From Bryoerythrophyllum caledonicum (taxonomy: Eukaryota; Streptophyta; Bryopsida; Pottiales; Pottiaceae), in NCBI GenBank assembly GCA_963971425.1, contig OZ020523.1, positions 20,441,105 through 20,505,104 of the forward strand: a stretch of DNA of 64,000 bases, given 5' to 3'. The notes beneath the pieces are model-generated. The model ran no database searches. It saw nothing but the letters and a program-made list of their open reading frames with translations, and was not told the origin of the DNA. Each line of letters opens with the position of its first letter. Within the stretch, counting starts at the first letter, position 1. The position numbers and the translations under genes are program-made. Of this stretch, positions 24,444 through 36,393 are shown piece after piece.

Positions 24444-25389
24444 TGCGAAATCACGTTGCGAAACCAAAGATCACTACACTCTTCTCGTCATGAAAACAAT
24501 CACAAATCTCTATTCCCTCATCTGATTCTGAAATCAACACAGCTCAATACATGGATCACTTTTGGGTTTTTTGCCATTGCATCTGAGGACACTCACTTCA
24601 AACCAATTACTTGATTAACCCTTTCAAAGACATGAATGTAACGTATGTAATCAAGTTACAGCTGCTCTAAAGTGGACCTGAGGTAGTCTTTACCTGACAT
24701 GAATGTAACGTATTTATTTCCATGACAAAATTGCAACTTCTGTACGTATTTCTCCGAGTCAGATACGATAGTCTTACGTGAGAAAAATAACCAGTGTAGA
24801 TTGACCACGTCCTGCCTCACATGCAGATTAAGATACAAATTTTACGTGAATTCACCTGCGCTTCAGATTCATCACGTGTTCAGCGGGTCTGATCATGAGA
24901 AGTTTGGCACATACTATTGCAGGGGAAGCAATATTGAGGAGTGGCAAGGCTCTGGCATCGCAGTTCATCTGTGAAGTTGGGCTCTTGGGGATGATCATGA
25001 GGCAGCAGAAAAGACAAGAGTTTGAGATTGGTAGGGCTCAGTCTGCAGGGGCTTAGGGTTTGGATCCGAGTTAGGTCAAGACTGGGAATTTTGCATGCAT
25101 TTTGAACGCGCTGTGAAATGGCCACTTCGCCTGCAATAATTTGCATCAAGGTGGCATACATTGAGGAGATTTTTTCGTGTTGGAATTCGGATTTTGTGGA
25201 TCCTCTGCCAGAGTTGTAGGTCATGTTCGAGGAGGGACATTCTGTTGCAAGGCTGTGGATTGCGGAGACGATCATGCGGTTAAGTGGAGAGGCTGAGGAC
25301 CGTGGAAGCCGGTTTCGATTCGGATGTGCAGGTTCACCAGGAGTTGTTGATTGCGGGAATGACAACCTGAAGTTTGGCAACACACAAGG
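24444..25389. other. Divergent intergenic region between the Dpy-30 and CLC genes
   Basis: The two genes are transcribed away from each other, so both promoters should lie here. The half nearest CLC (about 24850-25389) is richer in GC and probably holds its leader. A phrase CATGAATGTAACGTAT occurs twice (about 24632 and 24698). No gene is supportable. Confidence 0.55.
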
Positions 25390-28300
25390 ATGATGAGCAA
25401 CCCATCGCCGCCCTGGTGGCCGGAGGAGGTCCCCTCGACCTCCGAGAAGGACGTGAATCTAGCGCCGGCCTCAGAGAAAGGCAAGGAGAAACTGGATGTT
25501 GTCACCGACGACGTGCGCATCTCCATCAGCAGCTCCTCGAGCTCCTCGTTCTTGGAGGAGAGCAAGACGGTGAGCAAGGAGGAGCTGGCCATCATCCTGA
25601 CGCCGGAGCCGCTGCCCCTGCACGACGACAGGGTGAGGCGCTTCAGCCTGTGGGGCTCCGCCGTGGTGTTGCACGCCGATCCTGTGGAGAATTCTGGCAG
25701 CGACAGAAGCTTCAGCGAGAGCAGGGACGAAACGAGAGCAGGAAAGCGCGTCGCCGTTGATGTGGAGGACCAGCCTCACGAGCTCAAGGAGGTGGATGTG
25801 CTCGTCCACAACCTCGAGGTAAGGTCTTCGGGTTAACCAGGGGCAACCCCCCGGATTCCATGCTAAATGTTACCACATGCAACGTCCAGGTCGCGAAGTC
25901 GAGTGGGGACCGCGTGCGGAGCGAGATGAAGCAGTGGGTGGAGAGGGCGGACGAGAAGCGCAACAGCATGGCGGAGCGCCTCTCGGATCTCTTGAAGCCG
26001 AGGCCTCCCGCCTCTCCCGCTCCCGTCGTGGCTGCCACTGGCGCGTCAAGTATAATCGCAGCTTGGAAGAGCGTCTCCAAGGAGTCGAATAAGGTGAAGC
26101 AGCCGGTCGTGAAGAAGAAGGCCACGCTGGCGGCGCGGATGCCTCCCGAGTGGGTGCTGTTGCTGTTCGGGTGCATCCTGGGGCTCTCCAGCGGCCTCAG
26201 CGTCGTGGGATTCACCAAACTGGTACGTGTTCACGCGCTGCCGATGTTGATAGTGACGTGGTTTCCTAATGGTTGTTCAACGCGCCAGGAGCACTTCATT
26301 CACGACGTAGCGTGGGAGGGCACGCCGGCGGAGGGCGCCGCCTGGCTGCGCACGCAGCCGCTCGCCGACATCTGGCACCGCATTCTGCTGATGCCAGTGG
26401 TGGGCGGCATCGTGGTCGGCATGCTGCACAGCGTCACGGACGTACTGGACGGGCTCCGCGCCGCGGCCCAGCCGCCGCCGTTGATGAAGGTCGCCAACCG
26501 CAGCCGCGTGGACTTGCTGCTGGCGGGGCTGAAGCCCGTCATCCTGGCGGTCCAAGCTGCGATCACGCTCGGGAGCGGGCTCTCTCTTGGTCCGGAAGGC
26601 CCCTCCGTCGATATCGGCAAACGGTGGGCGCACGGGTTCTCCAACATCATGAAGAACAGCAAAGAGAGGCGCATTGCGCTTGTGGCGGCCGGTGCCGCTG
26701 CTGGCATTGCAGCAGGTGTGTCTACTAGAGACCTCTTCCATTGACTGTATTGAAGAATCAGTGACCAGCGAGCTCTTCTACTCATCTAATAACTATCTAG
26801 AATGAGAAAAGGAGGGGATATCTCATCAAAACATTGGTGTAGGTTTCAATGCACCTGTGGCGGGGACGTTTTTCGCCATCGAAACCGTGCTGAAGCCTCA
26901 GAACGCGGAGAACTCGCCTCCGCTCACGACGGCCATGATCATCCTCGCAGCCGTGATCTCGTCCACCGTCTCCCAAGCGGTTCTGGGCGAGCGGCCCGCA
27001 TTCACTGTCCCACCTTACGAGTTACGATCCGCCGCTGGTACAAAAAATCACACTTCAAGCTTCTGCAGATAAAAACAAACAGAGACTTCCTATGTCACTT
27101 TGAGCTAATAGTCGCTTCATTTGCACCAGAGCTTCCGTTGTACATCTTGTTGGGGGGCATCTGCGGCGTGATGAGCGTGGTGTTCACGCGGCTGGTGGTG
27201 TGGTTCACCCAGATGTTTGACTTCACCAAGGACCAGCTGGGAGTGCCGGCCTCCGTGACGCCAGCCATCGGAGCTCTCCTCACGGGCATCATCGCGCTCA
27301 GATACCCAGGCACTACTTCATGACATTCACATTATGATAAACAATAGTTTTCCAGCATTACATTGTGTTAATACTTCGTCACTTTCAGCTGTTTTGTACT
27401 GGGGTTTTACGAACGTGGACGAGATCCTCCAAGTGGGGTTCACCTCCAGCGCCCCCGGCCAAGGCCTGCTGGCGCAGATCATCGTGTTCAAAGTCGTCGC
27501 GACGGCGATGTGCAAGGGCTCAGGGCTGGTGGGCGGCCTGTACGCGCCAAGCTTGTTCATCGGGGCGGCCTCGGGCGCCTTGTACGGGAACATCATCGGG
27601 AAGGCCATCAACGCTGTCATGCCGGGGCACAACGCCGTCGCGCATCCTCAGGCCTACGCACTGGTACGTGCCTCACGTGCCTTGTTAGCATGCGGATTCC
27701 TAGCCCTGGCATGTACGCGCTTTCTCATAAACTATGCCTATTCAGCATTGTTTTGCCAGTTGTGTGCAACCAACAGGTCGGGATGGCGGCTTTGCTGGCT
27801 GCAATGTGTTCTGTGCCTCTCACGTCTGTTCTCCTGCTATTTGAGCTCACAAAGGACTATCACATCTTGCTGCCACTCATGGTAAGACCTCAAAGGCATA
27901 CGTTTGGAGTCAGGTTTGCTACCAGTGCCTGAGTGTGCTTTTGTATGGATGAAAGCTTTTATGTTGAGGTGGTTTTCATTAGACTTGGTTGTGCAGGGCG
28001 CGGTGGGGCTGGCAATTTGGGTGGCGGGCGTGGGAGCGCAGCTTGGGAAGCGCACGGGGTCCAAAGCTCCGGAGCAAGGCCTGCTGCAGCCGGGCGGGTC
28101 CAGTGCGATACCCGCCGGGCGCGTGTGGCGCCGCGTGAGCCATGTGGGAGCTGGCCAAGGCCCGGAGGTGGAGCTCACCACGCTCAGCAGCGATGACGAT
28201 CCCAACTCCATTTACATCTCCGAAGACGCTCTCATGGACGAGTGCAAAGTATGCCATCTCCTCCATCACATGAGTTGTAACCTTTACTTCGTCATTTGTC

Positions 28301-29084
28301 TAGATTCCTTACGTGATTTTGGCCAGGCTGCGGACGCGATGTGGAAGGATTTTGTGAGGGTGAATGCGATGGCCACCGTGAAGGAGAGCATGGGGGCCAT
28401 GTTGGCGGGTGGGCATTGCTGTGCGCTGGTGGTGGACGAGAACGACCTTCTGGAGGGCATCATGTGTCCCAGCGACTTGCAACGCGAAGTTCTTCGAGCA
28501 GTCGAAGATTCCATCTATTCCACGCGCACCGTTGTTTTTGAGGTAACGTTTCCCCTCTCTCTCGTAAGGCTATGTTCGTCATGGGATCTTCGCCCTCTTT
28601 TCATATGACTCTTATCATGGGTGTTGATGGTGTGCATGTGCAGTTAGACTCAATATTGGTGGCCAGCACTTGCACAAGCAGTGTGGAGAATGTGTCCGAC
28701 GGCCACGCTGTTGTGGTATGCTACCCAGACACTACGCTACGCGCCGCGGAAGCCTTGATGCGCCCACGCGGTCTCCACCAACTTCCCGTCGTCACCCGCA
28801 TAGGCAGACAATGGCAGGAGCGCGGTCACAAGGTCGTCGGCGTGTTGTCTCTTCCCGCCATTCCCAAGTGCATCGAGTAACCCCTCATACCCTAAACTAC
28901 GAGTTGCCCACACCAAGAAAGCAATTTCAAAGATTATTTTTTTTGGAGAATATAGTCAAGAAACTTTAGAGGGTAATGTGGTGGTTTTTTGTGCAGGGAT
29001 GAGGCAGCGAAACGAATAGCAGCCTTCATTGCTGAGAAAGCAAAAAATGAAGATTTCTCACCTCTTGATGATGGAAAACATTAA
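25390..29084 (+). CDS. CLC-type chloride/anion channel or exchanger with two CBS domains, CLC-e/f-like
   Basis: A membrane anion transporter. Eleven exons join in phase to 910 aa: 25390-25818, 25890-26222, 26289-26715, 26843-27037, 27130-27309, 27389-27663, 27777-27881, 27997-28248, 28327-28542, 28644-28876, 28997-29084. The hydrophobic core begins near PPEWVLLLFGCILGLSSGLS. CLC signatures are the gating-glutamate motif GPEGPSVDIG (exon 3), the AAGFNAPVAGTFFAIE helix across the exon 3/4 junction (with the glutamate that passes protons in exchangers), and GGLYAPSLFIG (exon 6). Two cytosolic CBS domains follow (exons 9-10), containing VNAMATVKESMGAML and PRGLHQLPVV. YWGFTNVDEIL and the GPEGPS form resemble the plant CLC-e/f branch (plastid or Golgi). 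The 230-residue Ser/Glu-rich N-terminus is unusually long and not clearly a transit peptide. Intron 5 uses a GC donor; intron 2 (66 bp) is open in frame. Confidence 0.92.
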
Positions 29085-29564
29085 CGGTTTTCTTCAATCA
29101 CTAATTTGTTTTAACACATACACAGCCATTCTTTCTCCACTTGTAATGTAATCGAGAAGTGGGTGACGCTGAAGCTTCTGAAAGTGTATATTTTTTTGCA
29201 GTCTTGTCACAGGATCCTAGAAGAAACTAAAGTAACTTAGAGGTACCTAAATAGGTAGCAGTTCCAAACCTACCACCTAAAAACCATCATAAATGTATGG
29301 ATAGAACTATCACATAACTCTCTAGCATTACCAACCTGTCTAAAATTACAAAATGAACCAGCAAGTTAACATCCGGGAATGTCTGTACCAAGCCATTCAA
29401 CAAATCTACTACTTTACCTATGTTTTTGTAAATAGACACTGAACCAAAAGAAACTTAGTCTGAATACCTCAAAATGATGTCTTGCCAACAACATTCAATA
29501 AACTCACCTCAGGCAGCACGAAGTGACAAAGTTCATGGGGTGAGAACAACATCACACAATATGA
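29085..29564. other. Convergent 3' spacer between CLC and the small minus-strand gene
   Basis: AT-rich and without gene structure. The 3' ends of both flanking genes face each other here. Confidence 0.6.
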
Positions 29565-30187
29565 TCATGTCTTGGTTTTTCTGTCCTTTTTGGGGATGCA
29601 AAGCTTTTCGTAGATGCTGTGCACCACGGCTTGCACCTCTTCTTTGATGCGGTGGCCGATCCCCGGAGCGCGCACATCGCTGTCGGCTGTCAGTGACGCC
29701 AAGTGCTCCCTCCGCTTCTCCTCCTCCGACTGCACCCATTTTATTAGTCCAAAACATTAAAAACTCACCTTGTCCTTGGTAAAAAATGCAAACCATACAC
29801 TAAATGCAAACTATCCTGCACTCATGACACAATATATCTTACACATCCACATGACACAGTGTATCATACACCTTCACATGACAGTGTATCATATACCTTC
29901 ACATGACACAACATATCATGCACCTTCACATAACACACAACATATCATACACCTTCACATGACAAAATGTATCATACAGTGTAGTTTGTCAATTCAATCA
30001 AACTCAGTTGTTCTTTTCTCTCATCTCTTGACTCTCACGACCTTCAACGAACGATAACCAAGCCTGCTTTTGTTTCAACATCTGCTAGAGGTGATAAAAA
30101 CAAATGGAGTTAACATGATAGAAATGGCACCTGGTGACGATCATGGTGATGTTCCGCAATAGCTGTGGAAACCTCAGTTGCAGCCAT
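29565..30187 (-). CDS. Small gene of unknown function (about 79-80 aa)
   Basis: Exon 1 is 30187-30131 (MAATEVSTAIAEHHHDRHQ, donor GTGCCA) and the last exon is 29729-29565 (starts SEEEKRREHLASLTADSDV, ends KKDRKTKT). Between them a micro-exon at about 30084/30081-30064 (MLKQKQ) fits phase 0, but would need a GC donor (CAG|GCTTGG) and has a TAGCAG tandem acceptor, giving 79 or 80 residues. Without the micro-exon, exons 1 and 3 also join in frame. The product is highly charged and helical, with a C-terminal basic tail. No family is recognised. A 30-bp minisatellite sits in the second intron. Confidence 0.55.
29805..29985 (+). repeat. About six tandem 30-bp units inside an intron
   Basis: The units carry CACCTTCACATGACA followed by a TATCATAC-like phrase, repeated with small length changes. 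The plus-strand open frame across it (HIHMTQCIIHLHMT...) is a repeat artefact. Confidence 0.8.
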
Positions 30188-31522
30188 GTTGCAGAGCCAA
30201 ACAAGCAACGATCTGTGAACAAACAGTGGAACAAACAAACGAACGAACGAACACAGAAAGGAACATGAGAATCTCAAAAGAAGGAAAGAAGACAGGATAC
30301 AAACAGGAAGTTGGATTATCAATAAACAAAGAGTAGCAAACAATGTCAATAAAAGAAAGCAACGGAAGTAAAGCTAGATTTTCAGTGTGTGGTTTATTGT
30401 TATGTAATAGACTTCATGTTTTGTTTTTAAAAGAAAAGAAGGAAAACCATCCAAGAACATGAAACTTATCAACGGGCATCCCAGTTTTATGTTTGCCGGG
30501 CCAAGAAAAACCCATTGCTCGCAACTGAGAGATCCATCAACGCAACCAAAGCCTTCATGGCTTAGTATGCGAAGTATTCTTAGAGTTGCAACAGAACTTG
30601 AAATCCAAACAACCACAAAGCGCCAACAAAACCAGCAATCATCTCCAAAGAGCAAGATGCTTGATCAAATTCTCCATCCTCCCCAACTAAGAGATCAAAC
30701 CCAAGTGCAAGTTCGACGTGCTACAAGAATTCAGCAGAAAACCACAACACCCACAATCAATAAACAAACACAAGAACCCAAAGACACAGATGGTTGCAAC
30801 CTCATATCCAATGCTAACACAAGAAGGTGCAAAACCTCGGCATACCTTTGAATATGAAGATGAAGATGAAGATGGAGATGGAGATGGAGATGAAGATGAA
30901 GATGAAGATGGAGATGGAGATGAAGATGATTTGTGAGTCTAAGATCTGTGTTGCAAGAGGAAGTTGTTTCAAGAAATGGCCTGCCGGTTTTATATGAGAA
31001 CGGTCTTAGGTGGAAGTCACGTGAAGCTGCACAAAACGCGCTCTCAAGACCGTCGGTTGCAGAAAAATAGATTTTATCATTTGCACTGTGAAGGTCGTAG
31101 GATTTTCAAGCTTTTCGGTGAATCTTTGTTACCAGAATTTAGGTCTTGACTCTGGAACTATCTCTTTGAGTCGATTGGTTTTGAAGAAGGGGCATTGGAC
31201 AATTCTGGTGAGTTGAATTTGTTCAGAGAATTCTGGTTAGTTGATTAGAAATCTGGTCAATGTGATGAAGTTTCTCTTGAATTTCAGGGATCGGAGTTGA
31301 TTGCGCGAAGACGGTGCAGAAGTTGCTTAAACCCCAAACCTCGGTGAAGTCAGCTTGCAAGTTCTGGAGGATGGACACTTCTTGTGTTGATTCTGCTATT
31401 TCGCCATCTTAGGATAGATTTTGAGGTTATCCGCCATCGCCATTGACTTCTTACGTGAGCTTGAGGCGAGAATCCAAGCCCTTTTCGCCATATCCATTAG
31501 GGTTTCCCTTTGTTTGTTAGCG
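30188..31522. other. Divergent spacer with a GAAGAT/GGAGAT hexamer array
   Basis: This is the shared upstream region of the small minus-strand gene and panC. At 30852-30930 a run of GATGAAGAT and GGAGATGGA units forms a purine microsatellite. A GAACGAACGAAC run occurs at 30239-30250. Plus-strand open frames at 30459-30936 have no domain and no splice support. The last 150 bp before 31523 read open in the panC frame without an ATG and are probably leader. Confidence 0.55.
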
Positions 31523-32969
31523 ATGGAGGTGATTCGGGAGAAGGATGCGATGCGGGAGTGGTCGCGGTTGCAGCGGAGGGCGGGGGAGCGGGTGGCCCTG
31601 GTGCCCACCATGGGGTACCTTCACGAGGGCCATCTGTCGCTGGTGCGAGAGGCCAAGCTGCGCGCCTCCAAAGTGGTGGTGTCGGTGTACGTGAACCCCT
31701 CGCAGTTCGCACCGGGGGAGGATCTGTCGACTTATCCTCGCGACTTCGAAGGCGACATGGAGAAGCTCAAGGTAGTCAAAACCTCCAACCCCATGATGTT
31801 GGGATGTTCAGTGGAGCTCTAATGTTTTCTGTCTGTAAGTGCAGCCGCTTGGCGTGGACGCTGTTTTCAGCCCTTTCGATCTCTACATCAGAGAGAAGGA
31901 GCAGCACCAGCACGAGACATGGATCCGCGTGGAGAGCCTGGAGAAGCCTTTGTGTGGGAACGACAGGCCCATTTTCTTCCGAGGAGTCGCCACGGTGGTT
32001 GCCAAACTGTTCAACATTGTGGAACCAGATGTGGCCGTGTTCGGAAAGAAGGATTATCAGCAGTGGCGCATCATTTGTCGGATGGTAAGGCATAATTTGT
32101 GGAGTGATCCAGGTGCTGGAGAGCAATCTTGCTCTTGGTTTATGTTGAAGATCAGTCATGCTCTTGGTTTATGAGCTATGGTGGAGAGATAAGTGATGCT
32201 TTTTGTGGTGCAGGTGAGAGACTTAGATTCTGGAGTAGAGATCATCGGTTGCCCTTTGTTGCGGGAGGAGGACGGTCTTGCAATGAGTTCTCGGAACGTC
32301 CGGCTTTCTGCAGCTGAGCATCAAGATGTGAGGCCTCACAAGTTTGTCTTCTTCGTCATAAGTTTGTAATAAGACTTACATGAAGGAATTGCTCACCTGG
32401 AATGATGGGACGCTATGCAGGCTCTTTCGATAAGCACGTCGCTGAGAGAAGTAGTAGAGGCGGTTAGATTGGGTGAAGTGGATGCAGGTGTTCTGGAGCA
32501 ACATGTGCACAAGGCCATCACATCAGCAGGAGGAAAAGTAGATTATGCTAAGGTAATACTTTCTTCTGTGGCTTTTAAATGTGATTGAAGAGTTGATGTA
32601 GGTTTTTGTGGTGGTGGGAAGTTCTTTTTTTGCACATGATTAAGGCATACAATGTCTCAACATTCCTGCCACTGTCTGGGTAGTTGTTTTCAACATGGGG
32701 GGGCTCTAGAGGCAACTATGTGCTGAGTTTCTGTATCATCCACTTGATATTGAGGTGTATTTTTTTTGCAACAGATTGTGGACCAGGAGACGCTTCTAGA
32801 TGTGAAAACCATTGAGCTTCCAGTAGTCTTTGCTGTGGCGGCACGCTTTGGTTCGGTCCGTTTGCTGGATAACATGGAGCTTCAGCCCCCTTCTTCTTCT
32901 TCTCTCCAACAAAAGAAGAGTGTTCCACCATCAGGCCCTCAACTTGGGCAGGAGATCGTCTTTTTTTAA
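31523..32969 (+). CDS. panC: Pantothenate synthetase (pantoate-beta-alanine ligase)
   Basis: Condenses pantoate with beta-alanine using ATP, the last step of vitamin B5 synthesis ahead of CoA, usually cytosolic in plants. Five exons join in phase: 31523-31771, 31845-32084, 32214-32327, 32421-32552, 32775-32969 (309 aa, close to plant enzymes of about 310). Motifs are the nucleotidyltransferase signature [65 protein letters not shown], and [12 protein letters not shown] (the KMSKS-like loop). VDQETL and FGSVRLLDN close the normal fold; a 28-residue Ser/Gln/Pro-rich tail after DNMEL ([12 protein letters not shown]...) goes beyond the usual end. The ATG chosen gives [10 protein letters not shown], matching the family start. 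Confidence 0.95.
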
Positions 32970-34978
32970 GGTATTTAAACCAATTTCAACTCCGTGTTGG
33001 AGAATCATGCAACTTTCCACAACTGCAGCCAACGTGAATTGTTGGGCAAGCAGATTCTTTTTCCGTTTTGGCAGCTCTGGTTAGGTTTAGAATTCTAGTT
33101 TGGTAGCCTGAGTGAGGTGGCAGCAGTACTTAGCAAAAGTGAGAATCTGCCACGTTCATTCCGATTCATCTTTAGCTAGGATGTCTAGATTTCTTATTCA
33201 AGTGGTTAGTAAGAGTTTCAGATTCATTTTGTACGCTTTGTAAACCTTGTTAGCAAAAGTGTTACACTCTGATTCAAGTGATTAATAACAGTTTCAGATT
33301 CACTCTATGAGTTTCACGCTCTGTAAACCATGTTGATTTTTTTCCCGGGTCTGAATGTAGATTCTCACCCTAGTTTTTGGATGCCTTGTAGCCTTTCTGG
33401 ATTGATATTGTGATACTTTGAATCGCGTACTGTAGTGGATATCCACGTACTCCTTATTCAGATCTAACGTGGCTCATGGGTGAGCTTGCTTTTTCCCCCT
33501 TCCTAATAAGAACTGCCGTTTCTGACAGGTAGATATGCACATGTCCATGGCGTGATCAACTTGAATCTAGTTGACAAACAGGTGCCAAATGCCATTGACT
33601 TGTCCAGATCTTGACATTCATCAACAAAAGATGTGAACCTCAAGATCAGAAAACCAGATGCTCCCTAATGAAATCATATTATCTTCCAGTCAAGTTGTCT
33701 CAGAATCAAAATCAAAGAAAATCATACTCTTCCGATTCTATTACTTCTTTTTCATACTGAAACCAAGGGATGTCTTTCCTTTTTTGATGGTAGCGTCTGG
33801 GGGTCTTTTCTTATCTTCACTTTTTACTGAGAACCACCTTCCAACACAGATGCAAAAGTGGAAGGAAAAAAACAAGTGGGAACCATGGCCTTCACCTCTG
33901 CTTTTAAAAGCAGGTAAGAATCAATAATGGATAGATAGGAGATACACTCAGCAGCCACGCTACCACACAACCTTGCCCATACTCACAGATTCTCAACGAA
34001 CGAGTTCGTCCGTCCGTCCGTTCCCCGTCGACGAAGATTCACGGTGGAACGCGTTCCCTGAAACCCACAAGTGCACGCGAAGGGCCACACAAAGCTTATC
34101 ACCGACGGGAAACGATCCTCCGCCGTCGATCCAGGCCTCCCGAGATCAAACCCTGGCCGTCGATCGGGACGCGCTCCCACGGCGCGGATCGTTTTATCGC
34201 CGCGATGTCTAGATAGGAAGGTGTCGTGTGGCGCGGCTAGGGCCGTCGGATGCGGGATCCGACGGCGGAGCGAGGCGATGGGCGACGCGGACATGGATTA
34301 TACTCGCCCTGCTCGAGTTCCTGCAATCTCTCCGACTTTGTTCGCGTTGTGGATTGCGCTCGTTTTTTTGGAATCTGTGGAGCTTCAGAAGCTGCTGCTG
34401 GTGTGTGGAGGAATCAGCGTTGTTGCAGTCGCGGAATTCTCATTCAGGCAGGATGGCTTCCACCTGCGTCCGCCAGGTATGGTTCAGGAAGTGCTGGTCC
34501 AGGTTGCCGAAGTTGAGCTCTGTAGGTTCAGGAGGGTGTCTTGAGCTTGGGAAGTGACGGTAGCCATTGTCTCAGATTGCTGTACTTCTCGAGACTGGAG
34601 GCGGATGAGAGGGAGGTTTATCCGGGTGATACGTTTCGGTGTAAAGATTTAGTGTGGATTAGCCCTGAGAAGAGTTTCAGGGCGTGATTTGGACTTCGGC
34701 CATTGTGTTGGCTCGGCCTCAGATTGCTGACTTTCTTTTGACTCAGGAGGTTTATCTGGGTGATATGTTTGTGGTCGAAAGGAGTGGGTTATCTTTTTGG
34801 TTCTAAAATCAGCTGCGGACATATCTGGATAAGCTCTGGTTGATGTGTTCTACGATTTGAGAATTGACGCTAGCCATTGTTCAGGCCCTGCTTCAGACTG
34901 CTGTACTTTCGAGAGTTGAGGTGGACTCATGTTGTTTTAGATGGTCTGAAGGTTTGATTGTTTTTTTTTGTTGTGAAG
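32970..34978. other. Intergenic region and probable leader of the bL19 gene
   Basis: About 32970-33950 is AT-rich spacer. Near 33175-33340 two near copies of a phrase with TTCAAGTGRTTA and GTTTCAGATTCA lie in tandem. About 33980-34300 is GC- and CpG-rich, with a perfect 9-bp inverted repeat CCGTCGGAT/ATCCGACGG (34243-34251, 34257-34265; 5-base loop), probably a promoter or transcribed leader. About 34555-34935 holds three diverged tandem units sharing AGCCATTGT and CAGATTGCTG. A short frame MASTCVRQVWFRK (34452) resembles a transit-peptide start but leads nowhere. Confidence 0.5.
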
Positions 34979-36393
34979 ATGGCCTCTTTGACTCTCAAGG
35001 GTAGAGTATTGGCTGCGCCCAAGCCCTTGAAGGTCGTGGGCTTGTCGTCGCCCTCTTTCACTCCCGCTGTGACACCTTCTCTGAAGCAGGCGTGCGAGCC
35101 ACTCCGCTCCTCTCTCCAGGTGAGTAATTTGGATAATTCATATAGCGACCAAGCTGGACATTGACATAGCCAGAAGCAAATTATGTAGACAGAAAGAGAG
35201 GTTATTGTCTGAAAGTCTGCAGTAAAGATCCAGGTTCAGGAACCGTCGCGTTGCATATCGTACTCCATTAAACTTAGGGTTTGTTCAGGCCAAGACGCCC
35301 TTGACGAGCGGAAGGGACAAGTTCTCCGTGATCGCCCAAGCTGTGACCACCACCCCGGAGACTGAAGCCGAGGCCGACACCACCGAGGAGACCACTGTGC
35401 CAGAGACCACTGAGGACGCGCCTGCCCCGGCCCAGAAGTCCAAGAAGCTCACAACGCGTGTCAAGCACATCATGGATGTGAGTAAAATTTGTCAAATCAT
35501 AATCACATGAGTATTGGGATATGCTGAATTAGCGAACGTATGCATTGCTAAACCCTTTTGCAATGAATTGAATTAATTGTGTCGATGTCCCTTTCCAGAT
35601 TCTGAACAAGGACGCTGTGGAGGCCGCTACCGCTAATAAGGTTATCCCTGATATTCGACCAGGAGATGTCATCCAGCTCAGAGTTGTAAGTTGCAATCAC
35701 ACCTGATACCGTATTCAGCAAGAACTTAGCCGTTTAGGAATTCAAGAAATTCAAAAGCTACATGTGAAAGTCCCTCTCCTCTCTGTTTCATTGACGTCTT
35801 CTGATGTACATCCTTCAAACCAAAACTACTTCCTCGTCAATTAACAATTCTCACATAATTTCTACTACCTCCTATGTGAATTTTCCTCCCCTTTCTTCTT
35901 CATCGATATCCTTTGAGACTTATCCTGAAACCTGAACCATTCTACTTGATCAGAATACTGGAGTCCACTACCGACATGTGCAGGCTGCTCGTCTCCTTCA
36001 GTGATTTATATTCTGAAACACCATTTTTTTTTTTGCAGGAAGTGCCAGAGAACAAGAAGAGGGTGTCTCTGTTGAGAGGTATTGTGATCTCCCGCCGCAA
36101 TGCAGGCATCCAGACCACCTTCAGGATCAGAAGGGTCATCGCTGGAGTCGGAGTCGAGATGGTCTTCCCTCTGTAAGTACATCACTTAAAAGTTATCCCC
36201 CTCAACTTCCATGTGTACAGATGTGTCTATGTTTCTGTTCTTACATCCCGACCTAATAGACTCTTTGTTTATTTATTTGTTGTGTAGGTACTCGCCTAAC
36301 ATTAAGGAGATTAAGGTGGTGGACAAGAGGAAGGTGCGGAGGGCGAAGCTCTTCTACTTGCGCGACAAGATTGCGCGCATGTCCTCCTGCTAA
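34979..36393 (+). CDS. RPL19: Plastid ribosomal protein bL19
   Basis: Nucleus-encoded large-subunit protein at the interface with the small subunit in plastid ribosomes. Five exons join in phase: 34979-35119, 35289-35477, 35599-35685, 36039-36172, 36288-36393 (218 aa). The first about 70 residues are a Ser/Lys/Pro-rich transit peptide ([15 protein letters not shown]). An acidic Thr/Glu-rich linker ([17 protein letters not shown]) follows, then the bL19 core: [71 protein letters not shown]. The core is complete through the canonical C-terminus, with a short IARMSSC tail. Confidence 0.95.

Noticed and set aside
25471-26785. Several long frames on both strands across CLC exons 1-3
   Set aside because: GC-rich shadows; only the frame with CLC motifs and continuous splice phase is real.
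30459-30936. Plus-strand frames, including an Asp/Glu-rich one over the hexamer array
   Set aside because: No domain or splice support, and the acidic run is just the GAAGAT microsatellite translated.
34071-34557. Plus-strand frames with a transit-like MASTCVRQ start
   Set aside because: No continuation into a mature protein; the stretch is better explained as the bL19 upstream region.
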